Source of the DNA: UBA8199 sp964507045
Lineage (GTDB): Bacteria > Verrucomicrobiota > Verrucomicrobiia > Limisphaerales > UBA8199
DNA: 64,000 bases
Direction of reading: 5' to 3'
NCBI GenBank assembly: GCA_964507045.1
Contig: CAZDOO010000002.1
Coordinates: 1-64,000 of the forward strand
Made by a program: the position numbers and the translations under genes. The notes under the pieces were generated by a model. The model was given only the letters and a program-made list of their open reading frames with translations. It was not told the DNA's origin and did no database searches. Below are positions 63,085 to 64,000 of the stretch, piece by piece; position 1 is the first letter of the stretch; each line of letters starts with the position of its first letter.

Positions 63085-63171
63085 CAAGCTCGCGCTGTCA
63101 ATACGCGATAGTATTTTTGCGGAGGGCTGAAAGCCGTCCGGTTGGCGGGCCTCGAAGCGGGAACTCCGGCT
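63085..63171. repeat. Direct repeat of about 90 bp, copy 2
   Basis: Second copy of the element at 62480-62568. Its last bases contain the stop codon of the TSUP transporter on the other strand (63170-63172), so the insertion may have set that gene's end. Confidence 0.85.
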
Positions 63172-63934
63172 ATTGAGGCTTGAGGTTGGCGTCGTAGAGC
63201 AGTTTCAGGGTGAGGGCCAGGACGACGGAGATGAAGACGGGGCGGATGAACTTTGTGCCGCGGGTGATGACCAGGCGCGAGCCGAGCTTGGCGCCGAGCA
63301 ACTGGCCGAGGCCCATGGTCAGCCCGGCGGCGTAGCAGATGTGGCCGCCCGGCAGGAAGAACAGGAGCGAGCTGATGTTGCTGGCGAAGTTCATGACTTT
63401 GGCGGAGCCGGTGGCGCGCGTCATGTTGAAGCCGAGCCCGAGCATGAAGGCCATGGTCCAGAATGTGCCGGTGCCGGGGCCGAAGAAGCCGTCGTAGAAG
63501 CCGAGCAGCAGGCCGAAGGCGAGGTCGAATTTGCCGCGGGCGAGGCGGGGGTGGAGGTCGGCGGCGCCCAGGCGCGGCTTGAGCAGGACGTAAAGGGCGA
63601 CGCCGAAGAGCAGGATGGGGATGGCGCGCTTGAGGAAGGAAGGGTCAATCTGCCGCACGACAAGGGTGCCGAGGGCGGCGCCGGTGAAGGTGAGGAGGAA
63701 CCCGCGGGCGCAGTCTTTGAGGGGGACGGTGCCGGCCTGGGCGAAGTGCCAGGAGGCGCTGGCGGAGCCGAAGGTGGCCTGCAGTTTGTTGGTGCCGAGG
63801 GCCTGGCGCGGGTCCAGGCCGAAGCTCAGCAGCACGGGCAGCGTGATCAGGCCGCCGCCGCCGGCAATGGCATCCACGAAGCCCGCCATCAATGCGGTGG
63901 CGAAGAGCAGCGGCAGGTGCCAGAGTTGAATCAT
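63170..63934 (-). CDS. TSUP-family permease (sulfite exporter TauE/SafE-like)
   Basis: 254 residues from the ATG at 63934 (the frame is open beyond it). Seven to eight hydrophobic helices with TSUP signatures: FVDAIAGGGGLITLPVLLSFG, PRQALGTNKLQATFGSASA and GFYDGFFGPGTGTFWTMAFM. The family exports organosulfonates or sulfite; the substrate here is not identifiable. Its stop lies inside repeat copy 2. Confidence 0.92.
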   Translation of the reverse strand: MIQLWHLPLLFATALMAGFVDAIAGGGGLITLPVLLSFGLDPRQALGTNKLQATFGSASASWHFAQAGTVPLKDCARGFLLTFTGAALGTLVVRQIDPSFLKRAIPILLFGVALYVLLKPRLGAADLHPRLARGKFDLAFGLLLGFYDGFFGPGTGTFWTMAFMLGLGFNMTRATGSAKVMNFASNISSLLFFLPGGHICYAAGLTMGLGQLLGAKLGSRLVITRGTKFIRPVFISVVLALTLKLLYDANLKPQ

Positions 63935-64000
63935 GGCCGCAATGTTACCCGAGGCCGCGAACAATTTGAAGGCTGGGGTGGCGCCGCCGGTCTGGGCTGG

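Overview
The window looks like a chromosomal segment of a GC-rich Verrucomicrobiota bacterium, most likely from the Pedosphaerales/Limisphaerales side. This is inferred from gene content: pseudopilin-like proteins with a FTLIELLVVIAIIAILAALL helix and an F.DGH motif, a TMTC-like membrane TPR protein with low-complexity inserts, secreted Ig/SBBP/BspA proteins ending in FYRLR-type tails, NPCBM-type glycosidases, and few clear Shine-Dalgarno sites. No marker gene fixes the taxonomy.

Layout. 1-11.1 kb: secreted carbohydrate-active proteins (a 5'-cut toroid protein, an NPCBM glycosidase, a TIM-barrel glycosidase-like protein), a divergent pair of pseudopilins sharing an operator-like inverted repeat, and a Tat-exported FAD oxidoreductase. 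11.4-13.3 kb: membrane TPR protein. 14.0-21.4 kb: a minus-strand cluster (secreted protein, BNR sialidase-like protein, MFS transporter, DapA/NanA-type lyase, YidR-like protein) with a divergent AraC regulator. The start region of that regulator carries the same operator-like element seen between the pseudopilins. 21.8-27.8 kb: BspA-type LRR protein, class C beta-lactamase-like hydrolase, GH43-like protein, polytopic membrane protein. 28.4-29.4 kb: class II aldolase with a C-terminal linker and helix resembling a microcompartment encapsulation peptide. 30.0-34.6 kb: envelope lipoprotein block (glycine zipper, LpoB-like, COG3014-like, YcfL-like) and an STN-like secreted protein. 34.8-38.9 kb: housekeeping run nusB, PHP phosphoesterase, ftsY, ribD, ribE. 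39-49.3 kb: tRNA-Leu, oligopeptide-binding lipoprotein, proB, mazG, M29 aminopeptidase, and a minus-strand run of purine nucleoside phosphorylase, cytidine deaminase, hybrid kinase and LysR. 49.4-53.8 kb: moeB/thiF remnant, tRNA-Arg, and a lower-GC stretch with a second sensor kinase-like gene and a large SBBP/Ig protein. 53.8-60.7 kb: lipoproteins, a very large secreted nuclease with DUF11 repeats, an SHD1-domain protein and tRNA-Gln. 61-64 kb: repeat-rich accessory DNA with two low-GC small genes, an antitoxin with an eroded ParE toxin, two copies of a 90-bp repeat, and a TSUP transporter.

The most unusual non-coding feature is a set of long near-perfect hairpins built from exact 11-bp tandem units (13685-13766, 27981-28082, 60965-61055). 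Two of them share the same unit and apex, the third uses a different unit. Other points worth checking are the shared AraC-type operator, two kinase-like proteins that both lack the phosphoacceptor histidine (replaced by Leu and by Glu), and the putative microcompartment targeting tail on the aldolase.
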